DNA from: Byssothecium circinans
Taxonomy: Eukaryota > Ascomycota > Dothideomycetes > Pleosporales > Massarinaceae
NCBI GenBank assembly: GCA_010015675.1
Contig: ML976982.1
Location: 699,341 to 763,340 of the forward strand
DNA: 64,000 nt
Direction: 5' to 3'
Part shown: positions 9,765 through 21,166 of the stretch, one piece after another
Numbering within the stretch: position 1 is the stretch's first letter
Layout of the letters: each line of letters starts with the position of its first letter
Notes under the pieces: model-generated
Database searches by the model: none
Told to the model about the DNA's origin: nothing
What the model saw: the letters and a program-made list of their open reading frames with translations, nothing else
Translations under genes and position numbers: made by a program

Positions 9765-11355
9765 CAGTGATTTCACATTTGGAGGATAGGAGGTAAGTTT
9801 GTAGGTTGGATTTAGGGTATGATTACGCTGGCAGTAACACAATTATAACGTGCATTAATGTTAGCACGTACGTTTACATTGAGTATCTTCATCATTATGA
9901 GTTTTCTAAATTTATATCTTGCCTGTTGTCGCTTTTAGTCTTCCCAATCGTCTCCGAGGTTCAAAATCCCTTTGAACCGCTGGATCTCAGTTGTGCTTCA
10001 GCCATCTACGCCCCGTTGCTTCATCCACTTTCCACCGTTTGCTTGCACCATGTAGGCGCTCAAAATAAGCGCCTCTTACGGCGACATGAACGAGTTCGCG
10101 ATAACCAACTTACGCGCACCATAAGGTCTTGAATGGTGTGGAAGATCGCTAGTCTCTGGATGGTGATCCTGATTGGAAGGATGGCATTCATGGAGGTAGA
10201 TGAAACGCGTGGCCGCGATAATTAAATGCCGACAGCCCGCCTCATCACTTGCGAATTGACGAATGGGATTGCTTCGAATCTAGCTCATAAAGGGGGCGTT
10301 GTGTCTGATGATGTGTCAATGTGAAAGACGGTGTTGATTCACGTTGATGGCTTTTGGGAGGCTGGATTCCACGCGGCACGCTTTTCTTCATCCGGTCTAG
10401 CATCATCCTATTTGACAGCGTCTCACGGCGATCATTCCCACTCTTCCTCATTCCTCTCTTAACCACCTCCTTGTCCCGAGATTCTGTCCTCCGGTGTGCG
10501 ACAACCATATGCGGGGGCAGCTCAATTCTTCTAAGTGTATGACTATCTATATTGCCGCGGACGTTCAGTGTTAGCAATCTCCGCTTCACCCTAGCACAAG
10601 TTCAACAACCTCAGCTTCGTGCGACTTTTTAGCTTCAAGACCATGTTGGCCAGTCTCAACGGCTTCAAGCGTGTGCGAAGCCGGCCGTCCGCCTTTATCC
10701 CCGTTCCTTATGGCGAGCAGCATCGTACAGAAGCGTGATCCAGCTAGCTCCGCAATGCCAGCATATCAAGAATAGCTCATGTCACTCCAAACGACGTGCG
10801 AACTCTTCCGGCATATTGTTTGATTTGCAGTCTTCGACGCACAGAAGCGAGCAAGGGATATTCTCCGATGCATGCCACCGTAAAGTGCAGCTCTGAACCA
10901 GGCTAGCGGTACGACCATATCGGACGAACCAGCGCGGCTCCTCACGCTACTCCCTGGGTCTCAAGACGCAGTACGATATGTCAGTCTGTTACCTGTCGTC
11001 TGCAGATAGCCTATGTCTTTGCCCTCAATTGCGAAACGCCGGCTTTTATCTGGCCGTGGCAAAACGCGCTATCCGATTGATGCCGTTGGAACGTTGGCTC
11101 ACTGGCTTTTAAATTCGTTGTTGTCGGCGCACATGGTGGTAATCACGCCTACAAAGTAGCCAAATATTGCAGCGATTGACTTGCATTGTGCGTGTGCCGC
11201 CTCACGCCATAGGCTCGTGTCGTGTCCTTCCGAATCTGCCTGTGCATCATCGAGGGGCAAACTCATCGCCAATTCCCTTCCTACGGGCCATCTTTTCTCT
11301 TAAAAGAACCATATATACGTATCTCTACGGCGAGAACTGGCTAGCATTCTCTAGT
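9765..11355. other. intergenic region before the amino-acid permease
   Basis: No gene is recognised in about 1.6 kb. Several 60-115-codon frames on both strands have no family features. A TATATA-containing stretch at about 11310-11320, 40 bp before the permease start codon, could serve as a core promoter. Confidence 0.5.
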
Positions 11356-13327
11356 ATGGAGAAAACTATCGATCTCCAGACTTTTGAGGATGAGTTCCGG
11401 CAGAGAGCCAAAAGCTCCGTTTCGGAGGCGAAGGGCGTCAATGATTTTGATCGCGACAGGTATGAGCTTGCGCGGGCGGGAAAAGAGCAGGTTCTGAAGG
11501 TTCGTGAATGATCAGTGGCTATAACATTCAAGATGCTAATACTGGCAGCGACGCTTCGGATTGGTTTCGATGACTGGTCTATCATGCGGTCTCATGTGCA
11601 CTTGGGAAAGTATATTAGTGTACGCTTCCCATATACTCGAGCAAACTCAGTCTAACCAGCCTCAAGAGTCTTCTCAATAGGCTTCGGAAAGTAAGTGCGG
11701 TCGCTACCTTCGTTTGAGACGCGGAAACTGATTGCAATTGAATAGTGGTGGTCCTGCAGGTTTGATATACGGGTTTCTTCTCGTCTGGCTCGGAAACATC
11801 TCCGTGTTCATGGTCATCGGCGAACTATCGAGCGCAATACCCACAGCTGGTGGGCAATACCATTGGGTCTCATTACTAGCACCACGCTCGAGCAAGAGGT
11901 TCTTCAGCTACATTACGGGTATCTTCATCCCATCACCTTCGGAGAACGAGATCCACACTAACATCTCGAACTAGGATGGCTCACGGTCGTCGGTTGGATT
12001 GCCGCGTTGACAGCCGTCTGTTTCTTTGTCGCCGATCTCACGTTGGGTCTTATCAGCCTGAACACCTCCCATTATACTCGGGAGCTATGGCACGGCACAC
12101 TCCTCCTATGGGGTACGTTGCTTCTTTCTGTGTTCATCAACATCTTTGTCAGCGGTGCGCTGCCTACCATTGAAGTTATCGTTTTGATCATCCACGTTCT
12201 GGGCTTCTTTGGCATCTTGATACCGCTGGTCTATTTGACGCCGTTCCATCATTCGGCGAAGGAGATCTTTACGACTTTCCACAACATGGGAGGATGGCAG
12301 AGTAAAGCTCTGGCCTTCTTTGTAGGTTTACAGGGCAATGCTCTGGCGTTCGTGGGCACGGATTCCGCTGTACATGTAAGTATCAAGGGTTGGCGAAAGT
12401 GCGCGGCGCTAACAAACTCTGTAGATGTCAGAGGAAGTCAAGAACGCCAGTACAGATGTTGCGCGCTCAATGCTTCTGAGTCTCGTAATCAATGGCTGTC
12501 TCGCTCTCGGCATGCTCTGCGCCGTGCTCTTCAGCGCTCCGGACATTGCCGAAATACTCGAGCAGGGCACGCCTATCCCAGCCTTTATGCACATCTTCGC
12601 CCACGCCACGGGCTCGAATGTCGGCGCCACAATCATGACGGCCATAATCATTGCGCTCGAATTCTGTAGCGCGATGGGTTGCTTGGCCGCTGCTTCGCGC
12701 ATGACTTGGTCTTTTGCACGAGATCGTGGTCTCCCATTTTCGCGAGCACTCAGTATGGTATGTTATGTTAATATTGGTTCGAGGTGATGGGAGCAAGAAA
12801 CTGATATAATATAGATCGATAAACGCACCACCATCCCCGTCGTCGCCATCATCATAGTAACAACCTGTTCGGCGCTCCTCGCCCTCATCAACATCGGCAA
12901 CAACGCCGCCTTCAACGGCACAATCTCCCTCGTCCTCGAAGGCTTCTACATCTCCTACCTCCTCGCCATCGGGCTCCTCCTCTGGCGCCGCCTCCGCGGA
13001 GACCTCGACACACCCAACTCTTCCCTCACAGCTTTTAGCTCGACGGCCCAACACGACGAGAGCCATGACCGTAGCTTGACGTGGGGTCCTTGGCGCATCA
13101 AGGGCGTTTGGGGAACGATTAATAATGTAGTCGCTTGTTGCTACCTCACGCTCATGGTGTTCTTCAGCTTCTGGCCTAATCAGTTTCATCTGGTGAATCC
13201 GGGCCAGATGAATTGGGCCGTGGTTGTTACGGGTGGTGTGGCTGTTTTTAGTCTGGGGTATTATCTTGTCTATGCGAAGAAGTCGTACACTGGACCGGTG
13301 GTGGAGGTGGATCCGCATGTGCTTTGA
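11356..13327 (+). CDS. amino-acid/choline/GABA permease (APC superfamily)
   Basis: A plasma-membrane permease of the fungal GABA/choline (AAT/ACT) group that imports amino acids or related amines with protons; the exact substrate is not readable. Seven exons: 11356-11499, 11549-11619, 11667-11690 (only 24 nt), 11746-11918, 11975-12375, 12425-12757 and 12815-13327. They join in frame to about 552 aa, the usual length, with about twelve hydrophobic segments. Family marks are RRFG before helix 1, NGGPAG, ELSSAIPTAGGQYHW, GTDSAVH followed by MSEEVKNAS, and SRMTWSFARDRGLPFS. The N-terminal 60 residues are hydrophilic and cytosolic. No cluster context is apparent. Confidence 0.93.
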
Positions 13328-15665
13328 GTGCGTTGCGGGTGGAATTGTTTCGGTTTCTGTGGGGTTGTAAAGGGCTGCATACGTTCGCTTTTTGTTTGTA
13401 TGGATAATTGGCCTAGATCTAGGATTGGGTTAGGAAAAGAGGAGGGCGGTATTTTGCTTTCGTTTTGGCTGGTTTCATGGCGTAGGGATGGGAGTGAAGT
13501 TCTTATGTACGCATGAATTAATGACTGGACTTGCTTATGGATACGAAGTTCTTTTATGTTTTGGTGCTAACGGTGAACGTGAACACGATTTATGCTACAT
13601 GAGATGTGATTACGTGCACTGGAAGTTTCGTTTGCGTACTGTATTCCAATATGGCTGAACTTTGGACAGTCATCCAACGCCTAGGCATTCACGGAAATGA
13701 TTTCTCTACAATCTAGCTTGTCATCATGGCGACCGCTTCATATTCTGCTAAAGTATAACATTCGAGTCTGCCTTAGCTTTACCTGGCTAATTCGTAAAGT
13801 GACTGATGGAGTAGATTGCGCAAGCCACTGGAACAGTGCTTGGTGTCGAATGCTGGTAACACCTCCAAGCCCAAGCTCACGTATGCATTGTCCTTGAAGA
13901 ACCCCAGCGTGATCTCATCGACGGCATGGACAGCAAGACTTTAGAGCCTGTGCAGAACCCAGTGGTCAAAAGCAAAGGCGTCCTCTGGCTCACTGCTGGC
14001 GGCCTCTCTTCTTGTGCGGCGTCTGCGTTTCGCCTAATTCGTGACCTCATTTGAATCCGGCGGCAAAGGGTATGAGAATCCGAAATCCAACATGATGGGA
14101 AGGGTCCACTACTCAAACATTCATTTGACTCTTTGGCGATGCGAGATCATGTGACCTTGTGTTTCAACATCCGGGCTGGCATCTCCACAACCGCTTGACC
14201 GATTTTCCCTTCTTTAGAATACTCTTAAAAGTCATCAAAGTCTTCGGAAAGTATTTTCGATTGCCTACATAGCCGGTGACTCCTTCCAGGACGCGCTTGC
14301 CAAACACAGCATTTAACCCGGGATTTCTGCAACTCTTCTGGACTTGAGAGCTTTTCTAGAAGAAAGGTACGCCGCGAATAGTAAAGCTGCCACCAAAACC
14401 GTTGGAAAGTGACTGGGTATGGACGTCATGAAGAGCGAAGTACGCGAAGACACGTGATTCATCAGATAAATCTCGCCCTGAGACGCCATTCCCAAGCCCG
14501 CAGTCATCAAAATAAACAAGTACTTCTCCACACTTCTCGCCTACGGGGGCCGTAGTCAATGTAGACACGGCTGGGCCCGCGAAATCAATCACAGCGCGCA
14601 AGCAAGCTGTAGCCTGCGGGAGCCTTTTACGCAAGGATGCGGCACCGCTCATCAAAGCGGTCCTGGATAATAAGGTTGCAGAAACGTAGGAGCTTGTCCG
14701 AATCAATTTGGATGCCAGTCAGCTGCGGTTTGCAGCGGAGTGGACTAGCTTGTGGCGGCCCAGTTGAGGCATTAGCTAGCGATATTTTAAAGGGTCAAGG
14801 TGACGATTTTGAGATCGTTCAGGCGCCCAGCTCAAAAAAATTTAGGGCGCTTCTGCAGTGAAAAGCCGTGTGCTGAACAGTAGGAAGTGTAGGGGCGACA
14901 TGAGTTTTATGCATGTGAGGTAACTGTGATGTAAATGGGAGTGAGGAGTTTTAGTCTGGGTTTCAAAGTCTGGGGCGGCGGCCGGGATTTGTATCTAGAT
15001 TGTATAGCGGAGGCTAGCATGGCGACCAGGCAAGAGATTGCGGACTAACTTAGGGCACAGATACCCTAAGGAAAGGAAATGTTACGTTCAACATATTGAG
15101 GTTAGTCCTATGGTTTGGCATCCTTTGTTGATCGGGTTCCACAATTCCAGAGAGCGCTTCAAATGTGATGTCATGCTTGACTGCGCTAGGTCACTTCTCA
15201 CTGAAACTAGTTACACATTGACTGAATGCTCTCGTAGCCCCAAAGATTACGGAGTTGGATTTTTTTTTTTTTTGGCTCCCTTCGATAGGCAGTACACAAG
15301 CATTGAATACTCCGGTGGTGCGCGTGCTGTAGGTGGTGTCAACACTGCTGAATCCATCGAGCACATGCTCCCTGTCCGAGGTATACACCTGTGCAGTGTT
15401 TTGTTGGTGGTCCTGCGCCCAACCTACGTTCAAGATCACCAATCAGCTCCCTCCGTAATTCTAGGCTACTGGGGAAGCTTTTGGAACCAAAGGTTCTGGG
15501 CCACTAATTTTCCATTTCTCGCCATGGTCCACAAACGGAGTGCTATCTAGGATGCAAAAAGCTTCCAACACTCCTAAAACCCTCTCATATACGAGCATAG
15601 GCTCCAAAAATCAAAGAGCAAGGCCTGTGCAAGCTGATTCCCCCCGGGTGACGCACTCCAAAACC
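13328..15665. other. 2.3-kb intergenic region, possible coding relics
   Basis: No intact gene is recognised. A short plus-strand frame at about 14513-14688 reads like protein (it includes KDAAPLIKAVLDNK), but it is bounded by stops and matches no family I can name, so it may be a relic exon. A 14-base T run lies at 15260-15273. The 170-codon frame at 15038-15550 has no domain and spans that T run, so I do not call it. Confidence 0.4.
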
Positions 15666-16258
15666 TCACACCACATGCCTGAGAAGCGCCTTGATGAATC
15701 CCTCCTTCTTGGCTCTATCACGGGGAAACATGTTCTGAGGCTTGAGGGTATAGTTTCTAAACTCCGCAAAGTTTTTGAACTTGATGAGAGGCGTACCAAG
15801 CTTCATGTGGTCGATGAGGTTAGTCAGATTGACCATGACCTTGGGGGATCCGAGAGCCTGGCCTCAGTGTCAGCCGTAAACCGCCCTGTGGTTTCACTGC
15901 GTGATATTTTGCTCAAGGAATGACTCACCTTCTTGCACTTGGTGATACTATTCGGAACCTCCTCGATGCCGACCTGCACGCACAGAGCCTGCCATCGAGC
16001 CAGCTTGTTCGTGTCTGTAGTCTGCAGGTCATTGAACTCCTCCTCGATGGCTTCCGGTCGGCGCCGCTTCTTCTCCTTCTTGCTCCAGCCTTGGTTGATC
16101 GCTAGGCGGCTGAACTGTTCCTCGAAGCCGATGCGGGGTGTGGGATTGTAGCCAGCGAAACCATGGAAGTAGCCACGGGGCGGAGATGGGGTGCGGGCAT
16201 GTGTGGACGATGTACTGGAGGCCGACCGGGACGACGTGCTGGCACTTGATGTCGACAT
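15666..16258 (-). CDS. uncharacterised small fungal-family protein
   Basis: Two exons, 16258-15929 and 15857-15666, separated by a 71-nt GTGAGT...CAG intron, encode 173 aa. The N-terminus is low-complexity Ser/Thr. Then follow GYFHGFAGYNPTPRIGFEEQ, FSRLAINQGW, a basic KKEKKRRRPEA stretch, KLARWQALCVQVGI, VPNSITKCKK and, after splicing, VNLTNLIDHM and YTLKPQNMFPRDRAKKEGF. This pattern (LA..QGW, WQ.LC...GI..VP.SI..CKK, VN..LID, FP...AK..GF) matches a widespread Pezizomycotina family known to me only as hypothetical proteins. No catalytic motif, signal peptide or membrane segment is seen; the basic patch could be a nuclear signal. Function is unknown. Confidence 0.75.
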
Positions 16259-17895
16259 TGCTCGGAAAAGCGAAGACGCGAGACGAATGCCGCCTCTGTC
16301 GCTGCGTCCGCGATTACGGGAGTTGGATGCGGCAGAGCCTTTGACGTCTGCTGCGTATCAGCTATTGCTCGGACTAGATCACGGGAAAGCGAGACGCACT
16401 GTGGTCAACCTTCATCTTGTCGGTGAATTACCTCGCGCAGAGCCTGCAACTGAGATTTGGACGTGAAGATGCAGCAGAAGAACTGGTAGTGATGTATGGT
16501 GGGGTCTTTATAGTAAGAAGCGCTAATCATGCAATCGGCGGTCCCTTGCACGTCGTTGCCCCGTGCTTCTATCGATTGTAGGCAAGCAGTCTGTTGAACA
16601 CTTTATCCTGATCGATAAGATCTTGCTTGATAACACCTCTTGCTAGTGATAGTAGGATTATACTCAGCATTAACTTTATAGACGTCCCGAGTGAATGAGA
16701 ACTATACTGGCATCAAATACATAACAATGCACGCATGGCTGGACGTGACTATCCGTACTTGGGATAAAATGTACTGAGCGGGATGAGGTATACGCGTAAA
16801 TGCTGCCTGTTCTGAGGGCAGAACTCAAACCAGATCGCAGGACTCAGTGCAAGGGAATTGAGGTTTTCTTTTTTTTCCGGCTGATAGCGAAAGTATTCAT
16901 CGCGCGAGAGATTATTTCAGCCTGCAATGCTCTCCCCATGACATTCACTGCGACTGCCAAATTCGGCTTAGCCGGGGCGCCAGTGCCAACATATCCATCA
17001 TAAAGACGGGGTAGTGATGCGAGTGCCGGAGGTCGTAGCATCGCCCCGTCTTTTGATGGAGTACCAATATTATCACCCAATCGTAAGAATGTTCATCACT
17101 GCCACTTAAATCGCTCAGTACACTCGTGGTAATCGATAAGGTAAGCCGGGACAATTTTCTGCGAAGGAGCGTATCCAACATAAGTCATGTATCAATACTT
17201 CCACGTTATATCTCTTCTATGACATAACCGCGTCTATTAATATCACTGCAGCTATAATAGTTTCAATTATCTAAACTATGCCGTTCCTTGGCCTCCTAGA
17301 CGAGAAGTCGCGCGCACGAGATTTTATACCCTCGTTAATGGAGCTTATGCACGAAGGCAAAGTTGCAGGAACAGGTAGGCTTTGCGGTCGAAGTTGAGAC
17401 CTATCTGGCTAATTAGAGGGAGGATGCGTTGCTGTGATACTGTCTTGAGGATGGGAAGATTGAAGAGCCTTTTATGGCTATGAGTTTCATGAGCGAAGCT
17501 ACTAGAGCGTATAAAGATGATACGCAAAACATGTCAATGTAATATGGGGTTTTCAAGGATCACTTGCTTTGTGGGAAAGAAGAATATTATGGCACCAAGC
17601 TGACATGGCATGTTATTTTTGTGAGAGGCTAGATACTATCTATCAATGGCATAGGTCTCCTTCCTCCTCTGGAGATTCATATACGGGATTGGAAAGACAA
17701 CCGGGAACTGATCACTAGTTGTGGAAGGCATTGATCGACTTGGAAAAGAGAAGAGAGAAGTGGCTGGTATTAAGGGCTGGGTCCTGGGCCGAGGTCGAGA
17801 TGTTGGAGCGCTTGTTGCCCTCATGGCGTACCGTAGGGGTTTTCCCAATCATAACTTCCATCAATAAGTTTCGGAACGTGACATCGCAGATAGCT
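16259..17895. other. AT-leaning intergenic region
   Basis: No gene is recognised in about 1.6 kb. A short plausible N-terminus starts at ATG 17278 (MPFLGLLDEK...), followed after about 33 codons by a GT...CTAAT...TAG segment. The frame closes soon after, so it is at most a fragment. The rest is AT-leaning DNA without repeats that I can see. Confidence 0.4.
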
Positions 17896-19299
17896 TTAAT
17901 CAAGCCTGCGTCGCTTCACCTTCCGTTGAGATGCTGATCGAACCAGCTTCCATTCATCCGTGCTCAGGCCAGCGGCCATTGCTTTCTGCGCGCTCTCGTA
18001 TGAGTTCTTGTACCTTCCGGTTTTCAAAACTGCACCCCTGCTAATCAGCAGCTCGACAATAACATTTTTACCCATGTCTATAGCATGCTCAATGGGTCTC
18101 TTGCCACTGCCGTCTTGATGGTTCACATCAGCGCCCACATCGAGGAGGGCCGACACCACAGGGGAACCGGAAGATAAGCATGCAAGCGTGAGAGATGTAT
18201 TCTCCACCTTGTGGTCTAGGGGAAGAGCCCCAGGTACGATGAGTGCCTTCACTAGCGCATCATTGGCAGATGCACAGGCAAGTGCAAATGTCCGAAACAC
18301 GACTCGAGGACCGTTGCCGGGAATTTTCATTTTCATGAAGTACTTGACGATATCCACGCTGCGTAGGACCACAGCCTTTTGCAGTCACGCAGAGTATTCG
18401 GCTTTGGTCGCTTTTCGGATCGCCGTAGCGCGAAAGGTAAGCAGTGTGTCGATCATGGAGATGTCATTTCGCTGCATCGTGTCATACAAAGCGTTCTTGA
18501 AAAAATCAATGCCATTGTAACAGCCAGGACTGTAGCGCTCCATGAACTCTTTGTGCATGTTCGGTGCGCTGTCCTTGATTTGTTGAAGGTATTCACCTTC
18601 AGCCTTCACGATCTCCACATGGCCTTCTTTTGCCGCAATGAAGAGGTGGTCGCCAAGAATGCTATTCCCCGGTTTTGTGATGCCTTCAAGTTTCCAGAGC
18701 GTAGCTTTGAACAGATTCGTGTTGCCGATGATGGCAGTAGCAGCGAGCTTGTCGCAATCGTCCAGTCCGGGAGTCATCATCGAGAGGTAATGACGCCCAA
18801 CCAAAATCTTGATGACACTAAAAGCCGACAAGTGTTCTGCAGTGGCTTTACATATCCGCTCTCTATATTCGTCCAGCCCGTGCTCCTTATTGGTCCCCAA
18901 TTCCTCGGCAAGCCAATCAAGGATAAGGTTAATTTTGGTTGGAATCAGAGGATGTACACCTTTGGTAGCTACTCTAGTGCATCGGCACAACAGCATCCAA
19001 ACAAGTTGATCAAAAAGAGGCTTGGGAGGAGTGTAAATCCAGCTGGTTCTAATATATCCGTCATAAATCGGTCGGCGGAGGAAGGCGCTGAGGGGCTGCC
19101 GCGCGACAATGTCGTGTTTAATTTCAGCGGCAAAGGTACGGCATGTCAAGCGCAACTTCCAGGCTGTGGTAATCCCAACTTCTGAAACTAGATTGTGCGT
19201 AATTTGCTGGAAAATCTCAATGGGCAGCGAAAGTAGTCGAGACTCAGAATTGGCCTCCGTAGCCATTGTAGGATCAGGCATGATGTTCTCCGCGTTCAA
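17896..19299 (-). pseudogene. F-box/ankyrin-repeat protein gene with one in-frame TGA
   Basis: One continuous minus-strand frame of 467 codons is broken only by a TGA at 18387-18385 (codon 305). Codons 21-60 form an F-box (SRLLSLPIEIFQQITHNLVS ... LRLTCRTF), the adaptor to SCF ubiquitin ligases. The rest resembles degenerate ankyrin repeats (HLFIAAKEGHVEIVKAEGEY; SALLDVGADVNHQDGSGKRP; ELLISRGAV). The protein ends in a basic RKVKRRRLD. Upstream and downstream of the stop the frame, composition and domain continue, so the break is recent, tolerated, or read through: the context is TGA CTG. A 30-nt GTGACT...CAG stretch would remove the stop in frame but is shorter than normal fungal introns and lacks a branch site. 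A truncated 304-aa F-box protein remains possible. Confidence 0.7.
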
Positions 19300-20450
19300 G
19301 GTCGAAAACTCGAGGTTTTAGACGTCGGGGCAGGTGTTCAGATAGTTTATTTGTGGAGTACCCGAGTCGAAGTTGCACAGTTGATCAGTCGTCAAGGGTT
19401 GTGAAAGTTTGGTATCGTGGTGGCGGAGGTGGGTGTTGTAGGGTAGGGCGACGTATTGGAAGAGAATAAATAGTTGAGCGCTCACAACCGTGTACATGCT
19501 AGCTCAGCACCTATCTTCTTGGCATTGAATGTGAAGGTCACGTGACCCAATCGTCAAGGGACTGAAACGCCCGCGCTCCCCCGACCTCCATTCCCCGTTC
19601 CAATTCATGTTAACTACTATTCACTCAATATACTCATATTTATACAATATTATGCCTTTTCTTTAATAAGGAGAAGAATAGGAGTGAAAATACTCAAATA
19701 TGCATATATGTCGCAAGGAGAGCCGGGAATTCGGACCATTCCGCACCGCTAACATGTAATTAATAGGTTCTAAGTAATGCCAAAGCCGCCTCTGGATATA
19801 GAAGAGAATGGGTTTTCGGGGAGAAGGAGCATGTGCTTGATTTGAAAAATGTCCTGTTTTAGAGACCACGAGCTGCAATCCCGCTGTATCATCAATAAAC
19901 CATGGAAGGTAACAAATTGGACCCTAATGATACCCATCCTGGCCAAGACATCCTCTGAAATATTCATCCCAGTCAAGGCTGCTGACTCCGCATCTCCTCA
20001 GACCTAGATTTTGCCAAAAATAATAATAATTGCCAATTCACTATTCACTGAAGGTTGACAAATATAGATATCAGGAAGATCCTGTGTGGAGCACAATCAT
20101 TCGGAGTATAGATGTCATTGCTTATACCGATCAATAATGAGGGGTCGAAATATAACTGTGCATATCAAATCATCCCCAAGTAACGGACCCTCATGATCTC
20201 TCACAGTCCCTCAAGTCGAGAAAGCCCATCTTAATGTACACGCACGTCTTGGTCGAACTCAGTACTATCTACCAAGCCTATTAACTAAGTCTCCATCTCT
20301 TGTTCCGCTGAAATCCCCCCCACGTCGGCTGCTCTTTACCCATATCCTCCATCTCCATAACCCACACAAATTCAAAGATCTCCTTACGCTTTACCTAGCG
20401 CAGCCTAAAATTCCTATAGTTCGCACTACGAAATGCTAGCAGGCTGACCC
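19300..20450. other. AT-rich intergenic region
   Basis: About 1.15 kb of mostly AT-rich DNA from 19600 onward, with many stops in all frames and no recognisable gene. The first 200 bp contain the promoter of the F-box/ankyrin gene. Confidence 0.5.
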
Positions 20451-20910
20451 TCATCCATTACCAAGTTTAGCAGCCACAGCAATCAGTTTCTCGACCCTGT
20501 TGTCCTGGATACTATCAGCACGGGCGCCGCAGTCGAGAACCATGGCTAATACATCTAATTTGCCGTAACAGATAATGTAGGGGAGAGGGAGCTCGAGGTT
20601 AGTTACCCATAGGTTGATTAGGATTATGATCACCGGGTGAGAGCAGTAATTTGATGATCTCGGCGTTGCCTCTACTTAGGTACTGCAAGCTTTCCGCGAA
20701 GGTTTTCCATCCTATACGCGGACGGCTGTCGGCCACCTTCCTGTCCGTGAAGTTGTGGACTGTATCGACTTGGTTCAGTGCCGTCCCACTTGATATTCTT
20801 GCCATATATCACATACTTGGAGAAGAGCAGGGCATCGAGGGAGCCGAGATCTTGTTGTATATGTACATTGCAAGATGTATAGCTGGAGATATCATCGCTA
20901 GGTATTACTC
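20451..20910 (-). pseudogene. ankyrin-repeat gene relic
   Basis: Fragments of ankyrin-like sequence lie in different minus-strand frames. About 20910-20810 carries HIQQDLGSLDALLFSKYV, about 20680-20605 carries RGNAEIIKLLLSPG, and about 20590-20451 carries YIICYGKLDVLAMVLDCGARA. Each resembles part of an ankyrin helix pair or loop, but frameshifts and stops separate them and I see no splice signals that would join them. It is best explained as a decayed copy of an ankyrin gene; it shares no obvious identity with the F-box/ankyrin gene 1.5 kb away beyond the fold. Confidence 0.45.
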
Positions 20911-21166
20911 CTTCAGACTCGAAATAACGGTCATGGTGTATAGTATCTTTCGTCTCGGAGACCTGAGTCTGGTCTTGGCAAGTGCTTACAAAGCTGGAAG
21001 GCGCGAAAAGACTGATGGGATGGATGGACGAAACACCTTCATATATGCACGGAATGCTTACTACGAGATGACTGCTCATCTAATCCGTGAATGAACAGTT
21101 ATATACCAATCGAACACTGCGTACTCTTCCCACCATCGCTATATAAGCCACATACATCCCCTCCAT

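Noticed and set aside
9444..9842. 132-codon minus-strand frame
   Set aside because: Antisense to the Ser/Gly-rich tail of the PTH11-like gene; low-complexity shadow.
9955..9975. tRNA B-box-like sequence GGTTCAAAATCC
   Set aside because: No pairing T-arm, acceptor stem or A-box at the right distance.
12467..13318. 283-codon minus-strand frame
   Set aside because: It is antisense to exons 6 and 7 of the amino-acid permease, whose protein features are unambiguous.
15038..15550. 170-codon plus-strand frame
   Set aside because: Includes a run of Phe from a 14-base T tract, no domain, and no start context or introns.
18360..18389. 30-nt intron removing the TGA of the F-box/ankyrin gene
   Set aside because: It keeps frame but is shorter than known fungal introns and has no branch-site sequence; kept only as a test in the finding.
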